Assembly (NCBI RefSeq): GCF_004570385.1 | Contig: NZ_SPQL01000021.1 | Span: forward strand, 1 to 51,979 | Origin: Blastococcus sp. CT_GayMR19 | GTDB lineage: Bacteria > Actinomycetota > Actinomycetes > Mycobacteriales > Geodermatophilaceae | Length of the DNA: 51,979 nucleotides | Direction of reading: 5' to 3' | Part shown: positions 51,777-51,979 of the stretch, one piece after another | Layout of the letters: each line of letters begins with the position of its first letter | Numbering within the stretch: position 1 is the first letter of the stretch | Translations under genes and position numbers: made by a program | Notes under the pieces: model-generated | What the model saw: the letters and a program-made list of their open reading frames with translations, nothing else | Database searches by the model: none | Told to the model about the DNA's origin: nothing

Positions 51777-51821
51777 CCCGCCGCGGCCGGCGACCCCGAG
51801 GGGTGCACCGGCCGCGGCGGG
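51777..51821. terminator. Bidirectional terminator-like hairpin between convergent genes
   Basis: A perfect 14-bp inverted repeat (51777-51790 with 51808-51821) encloses a 17-base loop that itself holds ACCCC-GA-GGGGT. It starts nine bases after the TGA of the Gfo/Idh gene and ends six bases before the stop of the convergent gene. No U tract on either strand, as is common in GC-rich actinobacteria. Confidence 0.7.
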
Positions 51822-51826
51822 CTCGG

Positions 51827-51979
51827 TCAGGCGGCGCTGTAGCCCGGGCCGCCACCCGCCGGGATGACCGGCAGCAGCAGGTGCGGTGCGTCCTCGCCAC
51901 CACCCGTGTGCAGGGTGACGGTGCCGCCGAAGATCTCCCGTGGACGGTCGCTCGGGTCGTCGTGGTTGAACGCCCCGGA
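51827..51979 (-). CDS. C-terminal end of a second CocE/NonD family hydrolase (cut by window edge)
   Basis: Reading the minus strand from the right edge to a TGA at 51827 gives 50 residues including FNHDDPSDRPREIFGG, TVTLHTGG and LLLPVIPAGG. This aligns closely with the last residues of the CocE/NonD hydrolase at 48938-50707 (FVHDDPQDRPADLFEG, TVTVHTGG, LLLPLIPA). It is therefore the end of a paralogous hydrolase, convergent with the Gfo/Idh gene and extending beyond the window. Confidence 0.8.
   Translation of the reverse strand, partial: SGAFNHDDPSDRPREIFGGTVTLHTGGGEDAPHLLLPVIPAGGGPGYSAA

Noticed and set aside
1-51979. tRNA, rRNA, CRISPR arrays, insertion sequences, prophage or attachment sites
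   Set aside because: None was recognised in the intergenic regions; there are no transposase or integrase motifs and no spaced repeat arrays. In particular no tRNA-Sec or sel gene is inside the window.

Overview
The window is 52 kb of dense, very GC-rich actinobacterial chromosome. Codon use is GC-saturated, there are many GTG and TTG starts, and neighbouring genes often overlap as ATGA or GTGA. The best clue to the source is two genes interrupted by an in-frame TAG at exactly the residue where their families carry a selenocysteine or a catalytic cysteine. Each TAG is followed by a hairpin resembling a bacterial SECIS element. UAG decoded as selenocysteine has, as I recall, been reported for Geodermatophilus and Blastococcus, so a Geodermatophilaceae soil actinobacterium is the likely source. 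About 45 of 47 visible stop codons are TGA, which fits moving Sec off UGA.

Layout. 1-5.0 kb is housekeeping: the start of a Pro/Trp-rich protein, gltX, a fumarylacetoacetate-hydrolase-fold enzyme, two small proteins, and citramalate synthase (cimA). cimA is preceded by what looks like a complete isoleucine attenuator: a ten-residue leader peptide with three Ile codons, a hairpin and a U-tailed terminator. 5.1-18.2 kb is a catabolic/uptake locus. Leftward it encodes a HisD-like dehydrogenase, an amidohydrolase, a Gfo/Idh oxidoreductase, a cyclase-family hydrolase, a 3-hydroxyisobutyrate-dehydrogenase-like enzyme and the first UAG selenoprotein (selenoprotein B/PrdB-like). Divergently it encodes a TauABC-type ABC transporter, a double OsmC protein and a LacI regulator. 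18.2-27.4 kb is a nine-gene leftward operon: LLM flavin oxidoreductase, ribBA, FAH-fold hydrolase, the second UAG selenoprotein (peroxiredoxin-like), another HIBADH-like enzyme, a GlcG/HbpS-like protein and a three-subunit molybdenum hydroxylase. A CoA ligase and a GAF-PucR regulator are divergent from it.

31.5-38.3 kb holds a second molybdenum hydroxylase module with a metal-dependent hydrolase and a second PucR-type regulator. 38.4-45.3 kb has a DUF3500 protein, another LLM oxidoreductase and a complete branched-chain-type (LivKHMGF) ABC importer. 45.5-52 kb carries an LLM oxidoreductase, an amidohydrolase, a glyoxalase-fold protein, an SDR dehydrogenase, a CocE/NonD hydrolase, a Gfo/Idh oxidoreductase and the end of a second CocE/NonD hydrolase.

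The overall impression is a chain of catabolic modules: importers, flavin and molybdenum oxygenation or hydroxylation, ring or amide hydrolases, CoA activation, and ligand-sensing regulators. The substrates cannot be read from the sequence. No rRNA, tRNA, CRISPR array, insertion sequence or phage gene was seen.
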